Part shown: in pieces, positions 24,601-33,072 of the stretch
How the letters are laid out: the number at the start of each line of letters is the position of its first letter
How positions within the stretch are numbered: the first letter of the stretch is position 1
The notes under the pieces: generated by a model
The model's input: the letters and a program-made list of their open reading frames with translations, nothing else
What the model was told of the DNA's origin: nothing
Databases searched by the model: none
Origin: Ceratobasidium sp. AG-K
Lineage: Eukaryota; Basidiomycota; Agaricomycetes; Cantharellales; Ceratobasidiaceae
Direction of reading: 5' to 3'
DNA length: 64,000 nucleotides
NCBI GenBank assembly: GCA_037039685.1
Contig: JAWNGF010000005.1
Coordinates: forward strand, 1,860,001 to 1,924,000
Program-made: the position numbers and the translations under genes

Positions 24601-27600
24601 TGACTCCGGGGCCGCCCTCTATGTCTTCAAGAGGTCGCAACAAGGCTCGGGAAGAATGCACTTCAGAGCCTTGGACGACATCCTCCACTCGGACCTGGGG
24701 GAATTCCAGTGGGTCGGAAAAAAATGGCCGACACGAATGCAGCTCCTGCGGAAGGACATATTCGTCTGCCGGGGGTGCGCCGCATTCCAGGTTTTGGAGG
24801 TCGTCCTCCTCTCCACCCACATGCTCGGAGTGGTCGAATGGGGACAAGAAGGAGCGTACTCGAGCAAGTGGGTACCAGGCTACGACGGAAGGCAGCCAAC
24901 GGTCCGACCTAGATGGAACGATGCCTGGGACGCCAACTACGAGAGGGACCTGAGCGACTGGAAGATGGAAAGGGGAAGGTACCAGAAAGAGAAGTTTGAA
25001 TGGGTGCCAAACTGGTGGAAGTGGGAGGAGGCGGATGTGTCGGCATGGAAGGAGGCGGAACCTGATGTACGACAATGGGATGAGGAGTTTGTAGGGACCC
25101 AGAAGAGGGTTTTGGACTGGTCCAAGGCGGACTGGACAAAGGAGGAAACTTGGGAGGAATGGGAGAAGTTCTCGGACGAACCGGGAAATACCGTGTTCAA
25201 TCCCATCGACCTGACCTTGGAGGAAGATGAAGGGCTTGAGGAGTATATGCTGAGGAAAGGGAAGGACTGCGCGGTGCAGTAAGTCCGTTCAGGTCCCCCA
25301 AACGGACTCTTAAGGGGGAGTAATGTCGTGAGCTAGCTCACTCCATCGGACTCGCCTGTTGCCGCGCCCGCCTGTCTCCCCTCTTTGTGTTGTGTTCCCC
25401 GTTTCCGTTTGCTGTGTTGCCACCTTCTTGTGGTTATGTGTTACACTGTGTAACACGGCTGTGCTTTGTACGAGTCATGTCTGTTCATACAGCATGACTC
25501 ACATGGACACTCCTGATTGGCTTTTGTGTATGTCTCGTGTGGCTGCGCCTTGTATGACTCGGCCTCTTTCTGAATATATATAGAGGACCAACAAGCCTGG
25601 TAACCCCAGCTTGTTTTGTCTCGTCAAACATCCCCTTTGAGTGACACTTTGAACCACCCCTACCCTCAAGAGCCTACAGACACTTAAGTGTGTTGTGGTT
25701 CAAGAGGTCACTTAGGTCTTAGTGCCGTCCACTCTCCATCGCGGCTTGTCTCATAGCCAATAAGAAGAAGCTTACGACACTATCCAAGGTGTCAAGTATT
25801 TTGCTGTCACCATCGACAATAAGTTGCGCAAAATTTTTGTGCACTTACTGAGGGAAAAGAGCAAATACGTACCCTGTTTCAAGGAGCTGAAAACATCAAT
25901 CAAAAACCTCACGGGCAAGAGAGTAAAACACCTACGTACCAATGGCAGAGGCGAATACGGCTCAGCTGCTTTCCAAGCATGGCTGCAGTTGCATGGGATT
26001 CAGCACCAGAGGACCAAGGCAAATTCCTCAGCGAGTAATGGCATTGCTGAACGGGCAATTTGGATGATCAACAACAGTCAACGGGCAATGCGAGCCAATT
26101 CAGACTTACCAGATAAGTACTGGGGCTTTGTGGTTCTCCACGCAGCCCATATCTGGAACGTTATGCCAAAGCAATTGCTCAACGGCAAGACTCTGTCATG
26201 AGCTGACTAAGCTCAGACATTTTATTCTGATTTTATATCTTTTTTTCCGAACACTTTCCTTTTTTGGTACAATTGTCCTCTGGCGCTTAACTTGTATCAT
26301 GTGATGTATTTGTCTTTTCATTTGATATTGGTGATACTTCCGGAACTTCCAGAATGTCGAGTCATACCTCTTATCTCGCTTATCATCGGTTGTACTCGGC
26401 TTTCCCACACTGATAGATGATGACGTGGCCTTGATCTCACATGTATATAAACCCAGAGGTCAAGCCGGTTAACGACAAGGCTTGACCTCCTCTCCACTAG
26501 GACTTGCCAAATTACATCCTCTTACTCATCACCACTCCTTGGGTTCAAAGACTTGTCTAAGTCAAACCCCTTAAACCTTACATATACCTAATTGACCCAA
26601 GTCGGGACAGACTCCTGACAAGATATTCACAGGCAAGGCACCCAATGTATCCTGACTCCGCACCTTTGGCTGCAAAGCATGGGCACAAGTACCCAATGAT
26701 CAACGCACCAAGCTCAAAGCTCGATCAATTGAATGCAATTACCTTGGCTTTGCGCCAAACCGTAAGGCACATATACTTGTTCAACAGCCAACTGGTTGCA
26801 TAATCACTTTGCGTGATGTTGTCTTCAACAAGGGATTCTCAACACGTCAACATGTGGTCATTGAGCATGACAAAGACGCCCCATTCCTAGAGCAAGTGGG
26901 CAATCAAGAACACGTTGAGTCATTGCCCAAGGTCACCAAGCCAGAGCCAAAGCCCCAAGAGCATCCAAACAAACAAGAAGTCAAGCCAATCAAGCCTGGA
27001 ACCGTGCAAAAGCCACCTAGCAAGCCACCCATCAAGCCAGAGCCAGAGCTAGTCCATCTAGAGCCACCACATTGTTTGACTTGAGTTACCAGGCCGCCTG
27101 TACGCTATGGAGCCGAAGTGGGCGCCCAGAACAAATCCGCCACACAAGCAGATAGAACCACAAGTGAGAGCGCTTTCGACGCATCTATCCAGCTACCACC
27201 CGAGTCCTACAACAAGGCAATGGCACAACCCAATGCCAACCTATGGCTTGAAGCCATGGTCAAAGAAATCAAGTTGATAACTGAGCACAAGGTCTGGAAG
27301 CCGGCCAAGAGACCTACCCACAAGAAGGTCATCAAATGTCGATGGGTGTACGCATACAAGCGTGGCGTTGATGGCGAAATCGTCAAGTACAAGGCCCGAC
27401 TCGTCGCAAAAGGTTTCTTACAGGCCCCAGGCACCAACTACGTCGAGATCTCGTCGCCCGTCGCTGCTGCAGACGCATATAGGGTACTTTTTAGCATCAT
27501 CGCGAGCAAAGACCTCGAACTACTTCAAATGGACATCAAGACTGCGTTTCTCCACGGCGTTATCGAAGAGGAGCTCTATATGGAGCAACCTGAAGGTTTC

Positions 27601-29901
27601 GTCGATGGCGATCACGTCTGGCAGCTCGTTAAGGCACTCTACGGGCTGAAACAGGCTGCGCGAGCGTTTTACTTGCGACTCAAGGAGGTACTCAAGGGAA
27701 TTGGCTTTACCCGGACCAAATCTGACCACGCCGTTTTCATTCTACGCAACAGCGATAACCTGGCGATCATCCTAGCCCACGTCGACGATATGCTGCTCGC
27801 CGGCAAACCCCTTTCTTTTCTCAAGTCGATCAAGTTGAAATTGCGCAAATCATTCGATATTGTCGATCTAGGCGAAGCCCGAATGTTCGCAGGAGTCGAA
27901 ATCGAACGCAATCGAACTGCCGGAACTCTCAAGATATGCCAAAAACGCTATATTAACGATATACTCGCTCGTTTCAGCATGTCCGAGTCCAAATCATGCG
28001 ACACGCCGATGGCAGAGTTGCCTAACCTTCCCAAACTCGAATCTCCGACCATCAATCGAACCCTCTATCAACGTGGCGTCGGATCGCTCATGTATGCGAT
28101 GATCTCAACTCGCCCCGACATCGGTTTTGCGACCGGATTGCTTGCACAGCATGCTGCAAATCCTGGCGACGAACATTGGTCGGCATTCAAGCGTGTGCTG
28201 CGGTACCTCCAAGGCACTAGGGCGCTCGGGATCATTTTCGATCGCTCCAAGCCGTCCAATCTCAGCGGCTATGTTGACTCCGACTACGCTGGTGATCCGA
28301 ACACGAGCAGATCGACTACTGGCTGGGTTTTCCACATTGCCGGAGGTGCCATCGCCTGGTTGTCACGCAAGCAACCGACCGTCTCGCTTTCAAGTACCAA
28401 GGCCGAATACGTCGCCGCTGCGAGTGCTGCACGCCAGCTCCTTTGGCTGCGTCAGTTTCTTGCCGAGCCCGGATTTTTGCCCGATGGTCCAACTACGTTG
28501 CACACCGACAACCAATCGAGCATCGCACTCGCCAAGAACCCCGTCAATCATCAAAACACCAAGCATATACAAGTAAAATATCATTTTATTCGCGAGGTGA
28601 TTGAACTTCGCAAAGTCGATCTCCAATACATCCCGACCAATCATCAAGTTGCCGACGTACTTACCAAGTCACTCGGTCGCATCAAGTTTCCTGGCTTTGT
28701 AGCTGGTATGGGAATGATTTAATATCTTTTAATTTTCTTCTTTCTACTCGCAATTCTGAGTGGGCGTGTTGAAATTTCATTATCTCTCATAGTTAGACGC
28801 ATATAATCATGTGACTTAGACGTTTCCGCGACGGTTGGTTAAAGAGTCATGTCAAGGACATTTCAACCTCAGTTCTCTACTTCCACGTAGCACGAGCTGA
28901 GGTATGTTTTGTTGTTTTCTCTCGTATTTATGTTGCTCATCGTATACCTGTAGATAGATTCTCATATAGGTATATACATAAGTTCTCTACTTCCACGTAG
29001 CACGAGCTGAGATAGATTCTCATATAGCTCGGCACGACGCGCTAATCGCAACATCTACTTACATCGAAGGGTCTAGTCTTTATACAGGGCTCATTCCACA
29101 GCTGGGCCCTTCTTTGGAGGAACTATCAAGCGACCCTCGTTTCGCAAATCAGACGCAAGCTTTGAACGCTGACGAAACTCGCCGTCTGCGAGACAACAGT
29201 AACTTTACGTCTGATGAAAACGGCTATTTCATTGAACAAGCCACTCGTGTGAGTGCCATCCGTATTATCTGGTCCTTGTGACTTGGCTTTTGTGAGCTAA
29301 TTGAGTTCACCCCAGCCTGCAACAATCAGACTTGCTCTTTACGATAATCCGATCGGGCAACTTGCCTGGATGGGTGAGAAGTATGTTTTCGGTATATCTA
29401 GGCTTTCCTCGTTGATTAGATGTAGCCATAGCAATGGTTAATTCGCTCACGCAGGTGATCCATTGATTGGCATCTCCCCCTCGACCCTCAATAACGGGAC
29501 TATTCTAACAGCGATCTCACTCTATTACCTGACACAGACTTTCGAAACCGCGGTTAACACTTATTTTCAAAATCCCAATGAATTTACCCCCTATATGCGA
29601 CACTCCGTTAGTCGGGCTCCCATGGGGTTTGCTAGTTACAGATACGAGCTAGCGTACGTTGATCTTACTCGGATTTTCGGTTTCTTGATATTCATTTGGC
29701 CGAAATCAGTTACTATCCAGAATTCTACCTAAAGGAGGTTGGTAACCTTGTCTACTATGCAGGTGAAATCTCTGGAGTTTGCACCTCTTCTAGTTACTGA
29801 GTGCTTATGTTACAGAACACGCAAGAGGGGGGCATTTTTCAGCTCTCGACAATCCCCCAGCCTACGTGGAGGACATCCGAGCCATGAGCCACTGGTATTA
29901 A
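15632..29901 (+). CDS. Epoxide hydrolase 1, interrupted by a retroelement nest inside an intron
   Basis: Epoxide hydrolase with N-terminal EHN domain and alpha/beta-hydrolase core; the family adds water to epoxides. Exons fitted by phase: 15632-15888, 15942-16115, 16180-16330, 16392-16447, 29077-29248, 29316-29391, 29455-29653, 29710-29762, 29816-29901. They sum to 1224 nt (407 residues), a normal length, with no internal stop. Start MHLLPVVFAASTFFYGHVSG is a signal peptide or anchor. Seen: EHN part (IKPFKVDLTYRV), HGWPGS oxyanion motif, nucleophile motif GGDWG split by an intron, acidic region, and the catalytic His in GGHFSALDNPPAY. Intron 1 (15889-15941) has a GC donor (GG|GCAAGT). Intron 4 (16448-29076) contains the whole 12.6 kb nest; without it the intron would be 49 nt. 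Splice sites are intact, so the gene may still be expressed if the long intron is removed. Two paralogues follow downstream. Confidence 0.82.
15889..15941 (+). other. GC-AG intron in epoxide hydrolase 1
   Basis: The donor is AACGG|GCAAGT and the acceptor CCCAG|ATTC. Only this donor gives the phase needed for the next exon (FNHSTVDI); the nearby GT leads to a stop. The equivalent intron in the second paralogue starts with GT. Confidence 0.7.
16474..16478. repeat. TSD of copia element, left copy
   Basis: TCTAC directly before the 5' LTR. The same five bases occur at 29054-29058 after the 3' LTR. Confidence 0.9.
16479..16764 (+). repeat. Copia 5' LTR
   Basis: A 286 bp LTR. It holds an exact 31 bp internal direct repeat (16583-16613 and 16693-16723, beginning AGTTCTCTACTTCCACG). 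Confidence 0.92.
16765..16779 (+). other. Copia primer binding site, tRNA-Met anticodon-arm type
   Basis: Right after the LTR stands GGTTATGAGCCCTGC. Its complement contains GGGCTCATAACC, which resembles an initiator tRNA-Met anticodon stem-loop. This is the half-tRNA priming known for Drosophila copia. The gag ATG lies inside this site (16769). Confidence 0.6.
18549..18553. repeat. TSD of gypsy element, left copy
   Basis: CTATC before the gypsy 5' LTR, repeated at 25780-25784. Deleting the element and one copy restores the copia frame (PLQAIQGVKYF). Confidence 0.93.
18554..19009 (+). repeat. Gypsy 5' LTR with TATA box
   Basis: A 456 bp LTR, TGTCGTG to TTACGACA. TATATATAG stands at 18804-18812; about 33 nt on is AGCTTGTTTTGT (18838-18849), the likely transcript start. 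Confidence 0.93.
19012..19023 (+). other. Gypsy primer site complementary to its own LTR (self-priming type)
   Basis: ACAAAACAAGCT lies two bases after the LTR. It is the exact reverse complement of 18838-18849 in the LTR, just downstream of the TATA box. No TGG-type tRNA primer site is present. This matches the self-priming seen in Tf1/sushi-like elements. Confidence 0.7.
19039..21036 (+). pseudogene. Gypsy Gag protein with internal stop
   Basis: Starts MSIQEDVGSRPSS. A Pro/Thr/Ser-rich N-terminal third is followed by a coiled-coil-like part (DDLLEGRHNATLRVIDGM onward) and the retrotransposon Gag core (FDGKKGEGAEMFIMQMESYF, HWAQVLLRSL, WESFKAHFMEQFSDP, YASEFQYLL). A TGA at 20752-20754 interrupts (after ELSLD); the same frame goes on to a CCHC zinc knuckle CLKCGSDKHMLAKC and a Lys/Glu-rich tail, ending TAA at 21034-21036. 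The TGA is probably a CGA mutation. Gag coats element RNA and forms particles (family knowledge). Confidence 0.88.
21012..21018 (+). promoter_or_regulatory. Putative -1 ribosomal frameshift site (gag to pol)
   Basis: GGGAAAA is read G-GGA-AAA in the gag frame, the X-XXY-YYZ form. The gag stop lies 16 nt after it, and the pol frame (-1) is open from here to 21936. No ATG starts pol at this point. Confidence 0.6.
21039..24953 (+). pseudogene. Gypsy Pol polyprotein (protease, RT, RNase H, integrase, chromodomain)
   Basis: In the -1 frame relative to gag. The protease motif is LINSGASRNFID, with Asn in place of the catalytic Asp. RT begins near 21580 (ARPIPLSPAE); a TGA at 21936-21938 replaces the Trp expected in the EGDxWKTAF block, and the frame goes on with MPFGLKNAPATFQRYMN and the YIDDILIFS catalytic box. 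RNase H: LETDASGIAMG, YNVHDKELMAIVE, YTDHRNL. Integrase: zinc finger HHDSTLAGH..CEQCQ, then DFIVKLP, VSDRGTTF, and TEQINQ with the Glu. Chromodomain near 24215-24380 (YEVEKIVDW, YRVRWKGYDEKEDT). After about residue 24420 the pol frame stays open to 24953 but overlaps an ORF in another frame; that extension looks like shadow translation. Confidence 0.9.
24434..25282 (+). CDS. Accessory ORF of the gypsy element, function unknown
   Basis: A 282-codon frame between pol and the polypurine tract, in a frame different from pol. Start ATG 24434, or more likely the internal ATG near 24521 (MPAVSRTTIANN). Visible parts: RVLEGPAFATARILDSGAAL, a segment with FRALDDILHSDLGEFQWVG, LLRKDIFVCRGCAAF, a hydrophobic stretch (VLEVVLLSTHMLGVVEW), WVPGYDGR, and then an acidic, lysine- and tryptophan-rich half (WVPNWWKWEE, DWSKADWTKEETWEEW) ending KGKDCAVQ. 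No signal peptide or clear membrane anchor, so it is not env-like. Codons end mostly in G or C, unlike the A-rich gag and pol, which hints at capture from a host gene. I believe related ORFs occur in other basidiomycete gypsy elements, but cannot verify. Function not assigned. Confidence 0.7.
   Translation: MGQQHNLQNLLTFKLALHTQRSKPFLHTMPAVSRTTIANNLTRVLEGPAFATARILDSGAALYVFKRSQQGSGRMHFRALDDILHSDLGEFQWVGKKWPTRMQLLRKDIFVCRGCAAFQVLEVVLLSTHMLGVVEWGQEGAYSSKWVPGYDGRQPTVRPRWNDAWDANYERDLSDWKMERGRYQKEKFEWVPNWWKWEEADVSAWKEAEPDVRQWDEEFVGTQKRVLDWSKADWTKEETWEEWEKFSDEPGNTVFNPIDLTLEEDEGLEEYMLRKGKDCAVQ
25312..25323 (+). other. Gypsy polypurine tract
   Basis: AAGGGGGAGTAA directly before the 3' LTR; the usual plus-strand primer position. 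Confidence 0.75.
25324..25779 (+). repeat. Gypsy 3' LTR
   Basis: 456 bp, identical to the 5' LTR except five transitions. Followed by TSD CTATC (25780-25784). Confidence 0.93.
26194..26609 (+). mobile_element. Solo LTR inside the copia element
   Basis: Begins TGTCATGAGC and ends GTCGGGACA, flanked by GACTC at 26189-26193 and 26610-26614. Contains TATATAAA near 26443-26450. Removing it with one TSD restores the copia frame (LLNGKTPDKIF). Its start and end resemble the gypsy LTR, so it is probably the trace of another gypsy-type element lost by LTR recombination. Orientation is inferred from the TATA box. Confidence 0.85.
28767..29053 (+). repeat. Copia 3' LTR
   Basis: 287 bp, preceded by purine tract and followed by TSD TCTAC at 29054-29058. 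Differs from the 5' LTR at about 13-15 sites including a small indel near its end. Confidence 0.92.
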
Positions 29902-30534
29902 GAGTAGAATCATCCCACGACTCACAGAATTTATAAGATTTCTCCAATATTAATGTGGTGCCTAAGAAACATTCATACAAAATTCTCCTTGTACTTAGGT
30001 AACTGCACGAACGCGTACGATTTCAGTCACACGCACCGATTATGATGATGATGAAAATACAACGGGGCTAGTTGATCCTAAACCCAGCATTTCGCCGACA
30101 ACTAAAACCGCATAACTAGTGCGAGAGATTCCTGTGCACGCGATCTGTTACACGGACATTCAGGAAGAGTCGCCACCAATTGGTAGAAGAAAAACTTCAT
30201 ATCCTATATACACCATTTTACTTACAAAACAGCATTTAGATCCTTTGCTTGGTTAGCATAGCGGCGGGATTCTTTTGGGCGATACTCCAATTGTTTAGTG
30301 ATCTCGGCCATGCATCCCGTGATAAGAATGACAGAGAAGCGAGTGATTTAAGCCCATCAAGCCTTGGTGGAAATGAATGGCCGATGCCCGAGCTGAGCGC
30401 ACAGCATTCATCGTGCAACCATTCTAGAACTCCCAGGGCGATATTTGACGGAAACGCCTAATGCCCGTATTGAGCGATATAAAAAGCGACAAGGATTGTT
30501 TGGTTGATGACCATACTCTACCTTTTCCGCCATC
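29902..30534. promoter_or_regulatory. Intergenic; TATA box of epoxide hydrolase 2
   Basis: Spacer between tandem paralogues. TATAAAAA at 30478-30485 is about 50 nt before the next ATG. No gene seen. Confidence 0.5.
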
Positions 30535-32204
30535 ATGCGTCTCGTTTATCCTATGGCCGCTGCTTTGTACCTGTCCTCTGGCTTTGCCTCGGGCTACGCT
30601 GTCAAGCCCTTCAAGGTTAATCTGAGCTCCCGTGTAGCTCACATGAAAGACTCGATTGGGCGAACCCAACTTCCCAGTTACTCTGTGTTGGGTGATGCTG
30701 GCGCCGGAGTGAAGCTTTCCTGGCTCCAAAACCGGCAGGAGCAATGGCTGAAAACTTTCGACTGGGAGGCAGAACAAGCTTCAATGAACAAGTAATTTCA
30801 GATCCTGTCGCTACGTATATGTGTTGTCCTAACGAACAACGATATTAGATTCAACCATTCAACGGTTGATATCGGAAACATGACTGTTCATTTTATTCAC
30901 CAGCGCTCAACTGATCCTAACGCTATCCCATTACTTTTGACCCATGGATGGCCTGGTTCATTCTACGAGTTCAATCAGGTGATTACTCCGCTTAGCAGGT
31001 CCGGAAACCAGTCGAATGTATCGTACGTAGTATGTTCAGGCGCATATACCTCCGCTAACGTCACTGGTATAGATTCCACGTTGTCGTTCCTTCGTTGCCT
31101 GGGTTCGGGTTCTCCTCCCCAGCTCCTGCGGGATGGACCGTCAATAATACAGCGGACCTATTCAACACACTCTTGGTTGATGTTCTGGGGTATAAATCTT
31201 ACGCCGCCGTTGCCGGTGACTGGGTGCGTGCCTCAGTAGCGAAATCGGTACGAACCCTCAAGCATTGTAACAATAGGGGTGCGCTGTTACTTGGGGCCTA
31301 CAAAACAATCACGGGGATCACACCAAGGCAGTGTAAGTATAGTTCCGTTTACAGTGTCATGCTCAAGCACTCATATCGATTTAACTGCCAGTCTGTATAC
31401 CGGGCTTGTCCCTAGGTTGGCGCCCTCGCTCGACGAGCTATTAAACGACCCCCACTTCGCGAATCAAACGGAGGCTTTAAGCGCAGAAAACAAGCAGCGC
31501 CTCCGCGATAATAGCAAATTTACCACTGACGGAAATGGGTACTTTCTTGAACAAACCACGCGTGTAGGTCCCATAACCACTGTGCCTGCTGCAGTTGATC
31601 GTAAATCTGTGAGACATATATAGCCCGCAACAATCGGACTAGCTCTATACGATAATCCTATTGGGCAACTGGCATGGATTGGCGAAAAGTACTTGGCTTG
31701 TTGGTCACTTTTCGCATGAGTTATTATAATTATGTCTAACGTCTAGAAAAACTCATAGGGAATTCATTGATTGGGCCCTCCACCATCAATAACAACACCA
31801 TCCTAACTATAGTCTCACTCTACCACTTGAGTCGTACATTTGAGACCTCGGTCAACATATACTATCAGAACCCCAATGGCTTTATTCCCGGGAGACAGGC
31901 GGCCAATCGCGTTCCGATGGGCTTCGTAAGTTACAAGCATGAGATACAGTAAGCCGACCTTTGTCCGTCGCAAGTCTCAGGCTGCTAACCTGAGCAATCC
32001 TAGATACTATCCTCAGTTTTATATGAAGGAGATTGGAAATCTGGTTTATTACGCAGGTAAAGTCGTGCAAGGTCTCTTGTTACAGGTGTCGGACTAAGTA
32101 CATGTCCAGAACACGAACTGGGAGGTCATTTCTCAGCCCTCGACAACCCTCCTGCATATGTCGAGGACATTAGAACCATGATAGGGCGCTGGTATGCCGC
32201 ATAG
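30535..32204 (+). CDS. Epoxide hydrolase 2 (EHN plus alpha/beta hydrolase)
   Basis: Second tandem paralogue with the same intron positions as the first. Start MRLVYPMAAALYLSSGFASG (signal peptide or membrane anchor). EHN segment VKPFKVNLSSRVAHMKD; oxyanion motif THGWPGSFYEF; PGFGFSSPAPAGW; nucleophile motif AGDW with an intron just after the Trp, then GCAVTWG; cap region DPHFANQTEAL; GQLAWIGEK; catalytic His in LGGHFSALDNPPAY; end GRWYAA, stop 32202-32204. The intron starting after ERK/EKYLA near 31693 has a weak donor (GTTGGT). Acts on epoxides from lipids or xenobiotics in this family; the real substrate cannot be read from the sequence. No disabling mutation seen. Confidence 0.88.
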
Positions 32205-33072
32205 AGGGATATTTTGGGCCTCACTAAATTGATCGAGCATGGGCTCTGGTGCCAATGTTTGGACGCATCTGAGATTATAAACCGACTTTAGTCACTGCGA
32301 GTCATAACAAGTAGATACAAATAATAAAACCGCAGCAATACATTCACTCCCTATGGAATGGATGGATTGAGGCCTCTGGATGTGTATCTTGTGTGAGGGA
32401 CAGACGTTCAGTGCACTGCGATTTTGTGTGCACTATTTCACAGACTACGAATTAGGAATTGTCGAAATTTGAACCAAGTCAATAAATATGACGCCCTCAG
32501 TAACCCACCCTCTATGCTTGGCTAGCGGGTGAGCGGAGGGGTGCGAACCATAGTGCCAAACGAGCACCGAATGAGCGCTCAGTTAAAGCCCGAGGAGCGA
32601 AGCTCCAAATGCAAGCGCACAGCATGTCGCCGAGATCGATCTCATAAGGATTCGTGAGTATCTTTCTGGTGGTTAACCGCTTGAAGGATGCCGGAAGTGG
32701 ATATGATCCCTGAATGCAGACCCGTAACCTAGAAGATAAGGCGTCGTCTCATGTCATTGTCTACTAACCCATCAGCCCCAACAAGCCCCACGAAACGTAC
32801 GTTCTGAAATTGAGCCAACATGCATTGTTCGAGAGCCGAGAGTTTCCATTTTGGGCTTATATTATATTGCACTCGGTCCGTTGATCGCATCAACTGCCTG
32901 GCGCGGGGATCCGTCACCGATGACCAAGCCCGGTTTGAAGCACAGCATACTGCGTGCGTACAGTTCCGATTCCCCTAAAATCGGACTAATATGAGGACTC
33001 GATGGCCGAACCGAATGATATAAAAGTGACAGGAGCGACCTACTTACAAACAGCACTCACCTCTTCACTATC
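32205..33072. promoter_or_regulatory. Intergenic; TATA box of epoxide hydrolase 3
   Basis: TATAAAA at 33019-33025, about 50 nt before the ATG at 33073. A minus-strand 62-64 codon frame here has no support. Confidence 0.5.

Larger units (their letters stand above)
18554..25779 (+). mobile_element. Ty3/gypsy chromovirus, nested in the copia element
   Basis: A 7226 bp element with 456 bp LTRs differing at only five positions, all transitions (about 1.1 percent), so a young insertion. Order: LTR, self-complementary primer site, gag, -1 shift, pol (protease, RT, RNase H, integrase, chromodomain), an extra ORF, polypurine tract (AAGGGGGAG at 25312-25320), LTR. TSD CTATC. Two in-frame TGA codons (20752 in gag, 21936 in RT) and an Asn in the protease motif (INSGAS) indicate that this copy is inactive despite its young LTRs. 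Confidence 0.95.
16769..28722 (+). pseudogene. Copia gag-pol polyprotein (split by insertions, defective)
   Basis: Reads in one frame through 16769-18553, 25785-26193 and 26615-28722. Gag (16769 onward) has a UBN2-like region and a zinc knuckle CNNCAKPRHVKKDC. The protease motif is LLDSGASKHM. Stop TGA at 17951 breaks the frame, which then goes on in phase. The pre-integrase zinc finger reads WHCCLGY..CKPC, where the second His is Tyr. Integrase: first Asp present (HSDLHG), second Asp replaced by Asn (LRTNGRGEY), Glu present (NGIAERA). More TGA stops at 26653 and 27082. RT spans 27118 onward (CRWVYAYKRG, KTAFLHG, AHVDDMLL), RNase H follows (SSTKAEYVA, HTDNQSS) up to TAA/TAA-like end at 28722. 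Loss of integrase residues and stops make it non-autonomous. Confidence 0.9.
16479..29053 (+). mobile_element. Ty1/copia LTR retrotransposon with nested insertions
   Basis: LTRs at 16479-16764 and 28767-29053 both start TGTTG and end CAACA, flanked by TSD TCTAC. Inside lie a primer site, one long gag-pol reading frame in copia order (gag, protease, integrase, RT, RNase H) and a purine tract (TGAGTGGGCG) before the 3' LTR. Two later insertions interrupt it: a gypsy element at 18554-25779 and a solo LTR at 26194-26609. Removing both with their TSD copies leaves about 4.9 kb, normal for copia. The frame has three CGA-to-TGA type stops (17951, 26653, 27082) and altered catalytic residues, so it is defective. 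LTR pairs differ at roughly 13-15 of 287 positions, older than the gypsy insertion. Confidence 0.95.

Noticed and set aside
24482..25206. Minus-strand frames across the gypsy accessory ORF
   Set aside because: The longest reaches 197 codons, but the plus-strand frame fits the element's order and is longer.
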